Shown here piece by piece: positions 1-6,751 of a DNA stretch of 64,000 nucleotides. The position numbers and the translations under genes were made by a program. Every line of letters begins with the position of its first letter. Within the stretch, counting starts at the first letter, position 1. The notes beneath the pieces were generated by a model that was not told where the DNA came from, did not search any database, and saw only the letters and a program-made list of their open reading frames with translations. The DNA is from Catellatospora sp. TT07R-123 (GTDB lineage Bacteria > Actinomycetota > Actinomycetes > Mycobacteriales > Micromonosporaceae), in NCBI RefSeq assembly GCF_018327705.1, contig NZ_BNEM01000002.1, forward strand, positions 3,410,001-3,474,000, read 5' to 3'.

Positions 1-1032
1 GAGCAGCACCAGCGCCACGGTGATCAGGTCGGTGCGGTCGCCCGCCGCGGCGGCCGTGGCGCAGGCCGCCAGCAGGAGCGCGACGCCGCCGAGGATGACC
101 CGCAGCCGGCCGACCCGGTCGGTGAGCCAGCCGACCACCGGCGCCAGCGCGTACATGCCGGCGATGTGGGCGCTGAGCACCAGCCCGACCAGGCGCAGCG
201 TGTCCGGGCCGGAGTGGGTCGCGCCGATGTGCACGGGTGTCATGGACATCACGCCCACCATGACCAGGTGTCCGAGCGCCATCGAGGCCATGCCCAGCCG
301 CGCGGCGGGCGAGGCGAGCACCGCGCGCATCACGTCCCCGAACCGCGGCCGCTCCGCCGGGGCCGGCGCCTGCCCCGGGACCGCGTCCGCGGCGGCGGCG
401 GCGCGGGCGATCGAGGTGGACAGCAGCAGCGGGTCGGGGCGCAGCAGGAGCGTGAGCAGGGCGGCGGCCAGCACGAAGGACAGGGCGCAGAAGGCGAACG
501 GGCCCGCCATCAGCGGAATGCCGTACGGCTCCAGCAGCCGCCCGAGCGGTGCGGCGAGGTTCGGCCCGGCCAGCGAGCCGAGCGTGGTCGCCCAGACCAC
601 CAGCGACAGCTGCCGCCCGCGCCGGTGCGGCTCGGCCAGGTCGGCGGCGGCGTACCGGGACTGGAGCTTGGCCGCGCTGCCCGCCCCGAACAGGAAGAAC
701 CCGACGAACAGCAGCGGCCCGGAGCGCAGCAGCACCGAGCCGAGCACGCCCGCCGCGCCGAGGGTGCCGACGAGGTAGCACGCGGCGATGCCGGGGCGGC
801 GGCCGTACCGGCTCATCAGGCTGGTGGCGGGGATCGCCCACAGCGCGCCGCCGACGACCGCCGCGCTCTGCGCCAGGCCGGACAGGGCCGCGGTGCCGGT
901 GATGTCCTGCGCGAGCAGCGCGCCGATGGAGATGCCCATCGCCGTGCCGAGACCACTGATGATCTCCGCACTCATCAGCACGCGGACGGTGCGGGACTGC
1001 ACGCGCGCATGGTCGGCCAGGGTGGCGCTCAC
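1..1032 (-). CDS. MFS transporter, partial (3' end beyond left edge)
   Basis: A major facilitator superfamily permease of the inner membrane; substrate unknown. About 344 codons are visible from a GTG start at 1032, preceded by a GGGAG ribosome site. The reading frame stays open to base 1, so the C-terminus lies outside the window. Translation shows repeated hydrophobic helices, a cytoplasmic loop reading SRYGRRPG (the MFS loop 2-3 motif) and a second one reading TDRVGRLR after the central linker, at the matching position in the other half. The long Ala/Pro-rich stretch around residues 215-235 fits the central cytoplasmic loop. It is divergent from the dioxygenase gene at 1391. Family assignment is secure; drug or sugar specificity cannot be read from sequence. 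Confidence 0.85.
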   Translation of the reverse strand, partial: MSATLADHARVQSRTVRVLMSAEIISGLGTAMGISIGALLAQDITGTAALSGLAQSAAVVGGALWAIPATSLMSRYGRRPGIAACYLVGTLGAAGVLGSVLLRSGPLLFVGFFLFGAGSAAKLQSRYAAADLAEPHRRGRQLSLVVWATTLGSLAGPNLAAPLGRLLEPYGIPLMAGPFAFCALSFVLAAALLTLLLRPDPLLLSTSIARAAAAADAVPGQAPAPAERPRFGDVMRAVLASPAARLGMASMALGHLVMVGVMSMTPVHIGATHSGPDTLRLVGLVLSAHIAGMYALAPVVGWLTDRVGRLRVILGGVALLLAACATAAAAGDRTDLITVALVLL

Positions 1033-1390
1033 GGGGGCTCCCGGGGGGGGTCGGGGTAAGGGGCGGTGCCGTTGTCTCTACCTTGCCCCATGGTGCCGGT
1101 CGGCACCGGCCCCGGGCTAGCCGAAGACGATTCGGGTATCGTCTTGCCCGCAGCAGGAAAACGCATGCCACCTGGGTCCCTCCGCGGCACGTGCACGCGA
1201 CACGGGCCGTGATCCCGGCGGCGCGCACAACTGAACCGGCCGGGCCCCCATCGGACGTCCGGCCAGATCTTGACCGCTGAGGCAACGACGCTCCCGACCA
1301 GCACGTCCAGTGCGCAAGGGCAGTGCCGCTGCCCCGTAAAGCACCTGGGCGACGCCGCGCGCCACCCAGCCGATCGGGGAAGGACAACCC
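1033..1390. promoter_or_regulatory. divergent intergenic region with an inverted repeat at 1092-1107
   Basis: A 358-base gap separates the two divergent genes, so it should hold both promoters. The only clear symmetric site is GGTGCC-ggtc-GGCACC at 1092-1107, about 60 bases upstream of the MFS start, a plausible operator. A second weak dyad, GGGCAG-tgccg-CTGCCC, lies near 1318-1334. I see no convincing coding sequence here. Confidence 0.4.
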
Positions 1391-2278
1391 GTGACCATCA
1401 CCCCCGTCACGCCGCGCGCGATGACTGCCGAACAGCGTGAGCAGTTCGAGCGCGACGGCTATCTGATCATCCGCAACGTGCTCTCGCCGGAGGAGGTCGC
1501 GCACTACGCCGCGGCCGTCGACCGGGTGTACGCCGAGCACGAGGCTGTCGGCAAGCTGGGCGCGGACGCGTCGCTGCACAAGCTGAGCGCGGTCGCCAGC
1601 TGCCCCGAGCTCAACGGCCTGGTCGACCACCCGGCGGTGTTCCCGCTGGTGTGGTCGATGATCGGCTGGAACGTGCACGTCTACCACTCGCACCTGGACG
1701 TGCACCCGCCGATCCCCACCACCAAGCCGTACCGCTTCGAGTGGCACCAGGACGGCGGCCGCCAGAACGGCGAGCTGGAGACCGACCCGCGCCCGCGCCT
1801 GTCGGTGAAGCTGGCGTTCTGGCTGTCGGACGTGTCCGAGCCGGGCCGCGGCAACTTCAAGGTCGTCCCGGGCAGCCACAAGATGAACCGCATCGACGGC
1901 CCGCCGAGCCGCGACATCGAGTGGCCCGACCCCGCCGGCGCCATCGAGGTCTGCGTCCACCCCGGCGACGTGGTCTTCTTCGACCGCCGCATCTGGCACG
2001 CGCGCTCCAACAACTACTCGGAGATCACCCGCAAGGCGGTCTTCTTCGGGTACACCTTCCGCTGGATCGCCACCCGCGACCAGAAGCCGGCCGCGGAGGA
2101 CGTCGCCCGGCTCAGCCCGGTGCAGCGCCAGCTCGTCGGCGCGCTCGAGGGCCGCATCGACGACCCGGTGGACGGCGGCGACCACGCGTGGGGCTACTTC
2201 CCCGACGAGGTTCCGCTCTACACCGAGCTGAAGGAGCAGGGTCAGCTCGACTCGTCCTTCCCCTGGCTGCGTCGCTGA
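1391..2278 (+). CDS. phytanoyl-CoA dioxygenase (PhyH) family Fe(II)/2-oxoglutarate oxygenase
   Basis: A 295-residue cytoplasmic oxygenase of the PhyH family, which hydroxylates a substrate using Fe(II), O2 and 2-oxoglutarate. The iron triad is visible as H119-x-D121 in FEWHQDGG and H203 in RIWHARSNN, with R214 eleven residues later placed to bind 2-oxoglutarate. GTG start at 1391 is chosen because GGGGAAGGA lies just upstream. The length fits the family. The gene stands alone between a divergent MFS permease and a downstream hairpin, with no biosynthetic neighbours, so the substrate is unknown. Actinomycete members include secondary-metabolite and compatible-solute hydroxylases; the typical EctD motif was not recognised, so that role is not claimed. 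Confidence 0.85.
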   Translation: MTITPVTPRAMTAEQREQFERDGYLIIRNVLSPEEVAHYAAAVDRVYAEHEAVGKLGADASLHKLSAVASCPELNGLVDHPAVFPLVWSMIGWNVHVYHSHLDVHPPIPTTKPYRFEWHQDGGRQNGELETDPRPRLSVKLAFWLSDVSEPGRGNFKVVPGSHKMNRIDGPPSRDIEWPDPAGAIEVCVHPGDVVFFDRRIWHARSNNYSEITRKAVFFGYTFRWIATRDQKPAAEDVARLSPVQRQLVGALEGRIDDPVDGGDHAWGYFPDEVPLYTELKEQGQLDSSFPWLRR

Positions 2279-2290
2279 CAGCACGCGCAC

Positions 2291-2322
2291 GAGAGGCCGT
2301 CCCCGCCCGGGGGCGGCCTCTC
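2291..2322 (+). terminator. hairpin downstream of the dioxygenase gene
   Basis: GAGAGGCCG at 2291-2299 is perfectly complementary to CGGCCTCTC at 2314-2322, and the interior is C-rich then G-rich, extending the stem. It begins 13 bases after the stop codon. There is no T-run, as is common for actinobacterial terminators. Confidence 0.6.
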
Positions 2323-2365
2323 GCCGTCACGGGGCCGGTTGGCACGCGCGGCTAGGCTCGGGCGC

Positions 2366-2797
2366 ATGGACATGACGTGCCCCAAATGCCATGCCCCGAT
2401 GCGACAGTACGAGCGCAACGGCGTGACCCTCGACCAGTGCACCGAATGCCGCGGCATCTTCCTGGACCGCGGTGAGCTGGAGCGCCTGGTCGACGCCGAG
2501 AACGCCTGGCACGGGGCGCGCGCCCAGCAGCACGCCCAGCCGCCGCACACCGCCGGGCCCGGCCAGCCCACCCACCCGGGCCAGCCCGTGCACCCCGGCC
2601 AGTACGCGCCGCCCGCCGCGCAGCCCGGCTACCCGCCCCAGCACGGCTACGGCCAGCCCCAGCACGGGTACGCCCAGCCGCAGCACACCCAGCACGGCTG
2701 GCGCGACTACGACTCCGACGAGTACCCGAAGTACGGCCACGGGCACCACAAGAAGCACAAGAAGCACGAGAGCTTCCTGGAGGAGCTGTTCGACTGA
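2366..2797 (+). CDS. TFIIB-type zinc-ribbon protein with Pro/Gln/Tyr-rich linker
   Basis: A 143-residue protein. Its first 40 residues form a zinc ribbon of the zf-TFIIB family: CPKC, then 18 residues later CTEC, followed by RGIFLDRGELERL, the diagnostic tail of that family. The middle (roughly residues 50-115) is low-complexity, rich in Q, P, H, G and Y with GYGQPQHGYAQPQH-like repeats. The C-terminus is basic then acidic (KKHKKHESFLEELFD). Start ATG at 2366 is preferred over the in-frame upstream start because it places the Cys pair directly at the N-terminus; ATG 2372 is an alternative. Function is unknown; the family is widespread and assumed to bind zinc. It ends tail-to-tail with the MocR gene. 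Confidence 0.75.
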   Translation: MDMTCPKCHAPMRQYERNGVTLDQCTECRGIFLDRGELERLVDAENAWHGARAQQHAQPPHTAGPGQPTHPGQPVHPGQYAPPAAQPGYPPQHGYGQPQHGYAQPQHTQHGWRDYDSDEYPKYGHGHHKKHKKHESFLEELFD

Positions 2798-2821
2798 TCA
2801 GCGGCTGATCAGCGGCTGATC
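2795..2821. repeat. 11-bp tandem repeat between convergent genes
   Basis: TGATCAGCGGC is repeated at 2795-2805 and 2806-2816, with a third partial copy. It supplies both stop codons of the facing genes. TGATCAGC-G-GCTGATCA within it is a short inverted repeat that could act as a weak bidirectional terminator. Confidence 0.6.
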
Positions 2822-4149
2822 GGCGCGGGGCCGCCGGCCAGCGCGGCGGCGACCGCGGCGGCCAGCGGCCCCGCCTCGTCCGGGGCCAGCGTGGCGATGG
2901 TCAGCCGGATGCCGGGGCCGGTCGCGGTGCGGTAGACGTGGCCGGGGGTGACGGCGTATCCGGCGTCGCGCAGCGACGCGACGGCCCCGGTCTCGTCGGG
3001 CACCGGCACCCACACGTTGATCCCGGTGCGCCCGCTCGCGGCGACACCGCGCTCGGCCAGGGCGGTGAGCAGGGCGGCCCGGCGCTGGTCGTACGCCCGG
3101 CCGGCGGCCTCGATCCCGGCGGCGACCCGCTCGTCGCGCCACAGCCGCAGCAGCGCGCGCTGCAACACGGTGGAGACCCAGCCCGCGCCCAGCCGCAGCC
3201 GGCCCTCGACCCGCGACACCGTCTCGGCGTCCCCGGCCAGCACCGCGCAGCGCAGGTCGGGGCCGTAGGGCTTGGCCGCGCTGCGCAGGAACGCCCAGGT
3301 CGCGCCGCCGCCGACCGGGTGCAGCGGCACCGGGGCCAGCTCACCGGCGTGGTCGTCCTCGATCACGAAGACGTCGCGCAGCAGCGGCCGCAGCTCGCGG
3401 GCGCGCTGCTCGCTCACCGCCGCGCCGGTCGGGTTCTGCGCCCGGGTGGTGACGATCACGGCGCGCGCCCCGGCCGCCAGCGCCGCGCGCACCCCGTCGA
3501 CCACGGGCCCCTCGTCGTCGACCGGCATCGACACCGGCACCAGGCCCTGCGCGGCGACGAGGTCGAGCAGCGCGGCCCAGCCCGGGTCCTCGACCGCCAC
3601 CCGGTCACCGGGCCGCAGCCGGGCCGCCAGCAGCCGGTCCAGGCCGTCGAGCGCGCCCGACACCAGCGTGTACGACGCGTCGCCGGGTAGCTGCGGCAAC
3701 CGTTCCCGGGCCAGTTCCAGCAGCTCGGGCAGCGGACCGCCCCCGGCGTAGCCGACCGGCCCGAGCACGGCCAGCTCGTCGGCGACCTCGCGCAGGATGG
3801 GGGCGAGGTCGGGCAGCAGCGCCGGATCGGGGTCACCGGCGGCCAGGTCGCGCAGCCCCGGCGGCACCGGCACCGAGGCCCGCGCCGCCCTGCTCGCGGC
3901 GATCGGGGTGACCGCCCGCACCCGGGTGCCGTGGCGGCCCGCGGTGACCACGATCCCGCGCCCGCGCAGCCGCTGGTACGCCGCGGCGACCGTGGCCGGG
4001 CTCACGCGCAGCTCCTCGGCCAGCACCCGCACGCTGGGCAGCGCCGCACCCGGGGCGAGCGCGCCGTGACGCACCCCCGCCTCGACGGAGTCGCTGATCG
4101 CGATTGCCGACCCACCGGTGATCCGATATTGTTCTGACACAATCACCAT
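2809..4149 (-). CDS. MocR-type GntR/aminotransferase-like transcriptional regulator
   Basis: A 446-residue PLP-dependent regulator of the MocR/PdxR class. Residues about 10-78 are a GntR winged helix (LPSVRVLAEELRVSPATVAA). Residues about 110-440 are a fold-type I aminotransferase-like domain: the AQNPTG motif has N239, IEDDHAGE carries the cofactor-contacting Asp, and K293 in SAAKPYGPDLR is the probable PLP lysine. Such proteins sense pyridoxal phosphate or an amino-acid adduct and often control the neighbouring divergent gene. Here that is the PPOX-GNAT fusion at 4184, only 34 bases away, with a perfect palindrome between them. Start ATG 4149 keeps the full winged helix; GTG 4146 or 4140 would also work. 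Confidence 0.9.
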   Translation of the reverse strand: MVIVSEQYRITGGSAIAISDSVEAGVRHGALAPGAALPSVRVLAEELRVSPATVAAAYQRLRGRGIVVTAGRHGTRVRAVTPIAASRAARASVPVPPGLRDLAAGDPDPALLPDLAPILREVADELAVLGPVGYAGGGPLPELLELARERLPQLPGDASYTLVSGALDGLDRLLAARLRPGDRVAVEDPGWAALLDLVAAQGLVPVSMPVDDEGPVVDGVRAALAAGARAVIVTTRAQNPTGAAVSEQRARELRPLLRDVFVIEDDHAGELAPVPLHPVGGGATWAFLRSAAKPYGPDLRCAVLAGDAETVSRVEGRLRLGAGWVSTVLQRALLRLWRDERVAAGIEAAGRAYDQRRAALLTALAERGVAASGRTGINVWVPVPDETGAVASLRDAGYAVTPGHVYRTATGPGIRLTIATLAPDEAGPLAAAVAAALAGGPAPISR

Positions 4150-4163
4150 TATGTACTAGTACA
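4134..4163. promoter_or_regulatory. divergent promoter with palindromic operator TGTACTAGTACA
   Basis: TGTACTAGTACA at 4152-4163 is a perfect 12-bp palindrome in the 34-base gap between the MocR gene and its divergent neighbour. CTGACA at 4134-4139, then 17 bases, then TAGTAC at 4157-4162 forms a plausible rightward promoter whose -10 lies inside the palindrome. On the other strand TTGCCT, 17 bases and TACATA overlap it too. Binding there would control both directions. The site is seen; its use by the MocR protein is inferred. Confidence 0.6.
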
Positions 4164-4183
4164 GACGGCGAAAGGCAAGGACC

Positions 4184-5431
4184 GTGACCGAGTACCCGCG
4201 GACCGCGCGCACCACCGCCCTGCGGATGCGCGAGCGCATGTCGTACGACCGCGAGGCCGCGCACGCCATCCTCGACGAGGGTTGGCACTGCAGCCTCGCC
4301 TTCGTCCGCGACGGGCTGCCCCAGGTGCTGCCCACCCTGCACGTGCGCCTCGGCGACACGCTCTACCTGCACGGTTCGAGCGGCGGCCGGATGGGCCTGG
4401 AGGCCCGGGGCGGCGGCCTGCCCGTGGCGGTCACCGTCACCCACCTGGACGGCCTGGTGCTGGCCCGGTCGCAGTTCAACCACAGCGCCAACTACCGCTC
4501 GGTGATCGCCCACGGCACCGCCGTGCTGGTCACCGACGACGAGGAGAAGCGGCGGGTGCTGACCGCGCTCACCGAGAAGATCGCGGCCGGGCGCGCCGCC
4601 CAGAGCCGCGGACCGAACGACCGCGAGCTGGCGCAGACCGCCGTGCTGGCGCTGCCGCTGACCGAGGTCTCGGTGCGCAGCCGCGCCGACACGGCCCACG
4701 ACGACGACGAGGACCTCGACCTGCCGCACTGGGCGGGCGTCGTCCCGCTGCGCACCGTCGCGGGCCTGCCCGACCCCGCCCCGGGCGTGCTCGTGCCCGT
4801 CCCCGACCACCTGCGCCCGGCCGCCTCGCCGTGGCTCACCGCCACCCCGCTGCGCGGGCGGCACGTGCACCTGGAGCCGCTCGACCTGGCCCACACCGAC
4901 GGGCTGTTCACCGCGCTCGGCGGCGACGAGCAGGTCTGGGAGCACCTGCCGACCCCGTGCCCGCACACCCGCGAGCAGATGGCCGACGTGGTCCGCGGCA
5001 TCCTCGCCGACCACGAGGCCGGCCGCCGCGTGCCGTACGTGCAGCGCGACGCGGTGACCGGCGAGGTCTTCGGCACCACCTCGCTCTACCCGGAGGAGAA
5101 GGTCCAGGCGCTGGAGATCGGCGGCACCATCCTGGCCCGGTCCCGCTGGCGTACGGCGGTGAACACCGAGGCGAAGCTGCTGCTGCTCACGCACGCGTTC
5201 GAGGTGCTCGGGGCGCGGCGCGTCACCTGGCAGACCGACGTGCGCAACCTGCGCTCGCAGGCGGCGATCGAGCGGCTCGGCGCGGTGCGCGAGGCGACCC
5301 TGCGCGCCAACCGCAACCGCAAGGACGGCTCGGCCCGCGACTCCGCGCTCTACAGCATGCTCGCGATCGAGTGGCCGGACGCACAAAAGCAGCTGACCAG
5401 CCGACTTCTCGGCGGGGCCGACGTCCGGTAA
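4184..5431 (+). CDS. PPOX-family flavin-binding domain fused to GNAT acetyltransferase
   Basis: A 415-residue two-domain protein. Residues 1 to about 155 match the pyridoxamine 5'-phosphate oxidase-like split barrel (AILDEGWHCSLAFVRDGLPQ start, HGSSGGRM cofactor loop). After a Pro-rich linker, residues about 225-405 are a RimJ/RimL-type GNAT domain (GRHVHLEPLDLAHTDGLF; IGGTILARSRWRTAVNTEA; NLRSQAAIERLGA). GTG start 4184 follows AAAGGCAAGG. It probably forms a unit with the LeuE-like exporter nine bases downstream and is divergent from a PLP-sensing MocR regulator. I infer modification of a vitamin B6-related or amino-acid compound followed by export, but the substrate is not shown. The enzymatic activity of the split-barrel domain is also unproven. 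Confidence 0.85.
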   Translation: MTEYPRTARTTALRMRERMSYDREAAHAILDEGWHCSLAFVRDGLPQVLPTLHVRLGDTLYLHGSSGGRMGLEARGGGLPVAVTVTHLDGLVLARSQFNHSANYRSVIAHGTAVLVTDDEEKRRVLTALTEKIAAGRAAQSRGPNDRELAQTAVLALPLTEVSVRSRADTAHDDDEDLDLPHWAGVVPLRTVAGLPDPAPGVLVPVPDHLRPAASPWLTATPLRGRHVHLEPLDLAHTDGLFTALGGDEQVWEHLPTPCPHTREQMADVVRGILADHEAGRRVPYVQRDAVTGEVFGTTSLYPEEKVQALEIGGTILARSRWRTAVNTEAKLLLLTHAFEVLGARRVTWQTDVRNLRSQAAIERLGAVREATLRANRNRKDGSARDSALYSMLAIEWPDAQKQLTSRLLGGADVR

Positions 5432-5440
5432 GGATGAGAC

Positions 5441-6097
5441 ATGCTCGGCGTCACTGACATCTGGACGTACGTCCTCGGGACGGTCGCCATCGTCCTGCTC
5501 CCCGGCCCCAACTCGCTGTACGTGCTGTCCACCGCCGCCGGCCGCGGTGTGCGGCAGGGCTACCGGGCCGCGTTCGGCGTGTTCGCCGGCGACAGCGTGC
5601 TCATGTTCGCCTCGGCGGCCGGCGTGGCGTCGCTGCTGCGCACGTACCCGCCGCTCTTCCTCGTGATCAAGTACGCCGGTGCGGCGTACCTGGGCTACCT
5701 CGGGGTCAAGATGGTGCTGGCCGCGATCCGGCGCTGGCGTACGCGCGGTGAGGCGGCCGAGGCGCTCGCCACCGCCGCCGCCGAACCGGACACGACCAAC
5801 CCGTTCCGCAAGGCGTTCACGATCAGCTTGATGAACCCGAAGGCGATCCTGTTCTTCGTCTCGTTCTTCATCCAGTTCGTCGACCCCGGGTACGCCTACC
5901 CCGCGGTCACGTTCCTGCTGCTGGCGACCATCGCGCAGCTGTTCAGCGCGGCATACCTCAGCGTGCTGATCTTCAGCGGGAACCGGCTGGCCCAGGCCTT
6001 CCGCCGCCGCCGTCGCCTGGCCGCCGCCGGCACCACCACCATCGGCGCCCTCTTCCTCGGCTTCGGCCTCAAGCTGGCCACCGCCTCCCTCAACTGA
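5441..6097 (+). CDS. leuE: LysE/RhtB-family amino-acid exporter, LeuE-like
   Basis: A 218-residue inner-membrane exporter of the LysE superfamily. The N-terminus carries the family signature PGPNSLYVL in the first helix. ACGVFxGDxVLMF-like and NPKAILFFVSFFIQFV segments align with E. coli LeuE (YeaS) from memory, as does the overall length. About six hydrophobic helices are visible. LeuE relatives export leucine and related neutral amino acids. AAGGA overlaps the upstream stop codon and sits six bases before the ATG, so it is translated with the PPOX-GNAT gene. Substrate is by analogy only. Confidence 0.85.
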   Translation: MLGVTDIWTYVLGTVAIVLLPGPNSLYVLSTAAGRGVRQGYRAAFGVFAGDSVLMFASAAGVASLLRTYPPLFLVIKYAGAAYLGYLGVKMVLAAIRRWRTRGEAAEALATAAAEPDTTNPFRKAFTISLMNPKAILFFVSFFIQFVDPGYAYPAVTFLLLATIAQLFSAAYLSVLIFSGNRLAQAFRRRRRLAAAGTTTIGALFLGFGLKLATASLN

Positions 6098-6120
6098 CGC
6101 GCTCGCGCTGCGGTTGATCG

Positions 6121-6194
6121 CGCAGTTTCGGGGAAAGTGCACGAAAGAGGGCCGCGATTCGTGCAGTTTCCCCGAAACTGCACGAATCGCGGCC
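6121..6194. repeat. bipartite palindromic intergenic element, copy 1
   Basis: An imperfect palindrome, GCAGTTTC-GGG-GAAAGTGC (6122-6140), is followed after exactly 20 bases by a perfect one. The perfect part has 21-base arms at 6150-6170 and 6174-6194 around a CCC loop, with core GTGCAGTTTC/GAAACTGCAC. A further GC-rich stem follows at 6191-6214. It lies between the convergent ends of leuE and the 6218 gene. The same two-part structure recurs inverted at 44848-44915. Likely a REP-like element that also serves as a bidirectional terminator. Confidence 0.8.
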
Positions 6195-6217
6195 CGCTTG
6201 CGCGAAAGCGGGCCGGA

Positions 6218-6553
6218 TCAGCTCAGGGCCGGTTCCGGGATCAGGAGGTCGTGGCGGCCGAGGTCGCGGATGATGTCGTTGACGACCCAGACGTCCACAT
6301 GGGCCGGTCGGATGTGGCGGGCGTCGCGGCCGCGCATCACCACGTAGTGGACCGCGGCCCGCACCCGGGCGCGGTCGACCGCGCTGGCGCGGACGGTCTC
6401 CCGGATCAGCTGGCGCAGGTGCGCCGCGATGCGTTCGAAGAGGGCGATCTCGTGACTGGGCTGGGGTTCCCCGGCCTGCAACCGGGCCAGGTGGCCGTCG
6501 AGCTGCCGTAGCAGCACGTCCGATTCGTGACGAAAGCTCCGTCGCTCGGCCAT
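6218..6553 (-). CDS. hypothetical protein, helical, 111 residues
   Basis: No family recognised. The 111-residue product is rich in Arg, His and Leu with no Cys, no signal peptide and no membrane segment. It looks mostly helical (SFRHESDVLLRQLDGHLARL; SHEIALFERIAAHLRQLI) and ends in a short VDVWVVNDIIRDLGRHDLL segment. ATG 6553 is chosen because GGAGGT lies nine bases before it, a strong ribosome site; a GTG 18 bases upstream would overlap that site. It is divergent from the Lhr helicase, sharing a roughly 200-base promoter region, and convergent with leuE. Coding potential is judged good from codon bias and the ribosome site. Confidence 0.65.
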   Translation of the reverse strand: MAERRSFRHESDVLLRQLDGHLARLQAGEPQPSHEIALFERIAAHLRQLIRETVRASAVDRARVRAAVHYVVMRGRDARHIRPAHVDVWVVNDIIRDLGRHDLLIPEPALS

Positions 6554-6751
6554 TGCGTCCCTACCTCCCACGCCGTATTCGTTGCGCTACTTACCGTGAG
6601 CAAGACGGTACGTGATTCGGACTACTCCGGGCAACCCTGGCAACCGTTCGATCTCACCCGACAGGATCTACCCGATAGAACCTGTCCATACACCCGAATC
6701 TTGCCTCCTCCGTTCGGATGATGTCGGCAGTTGTCGTACCGGGCGGGCAGG

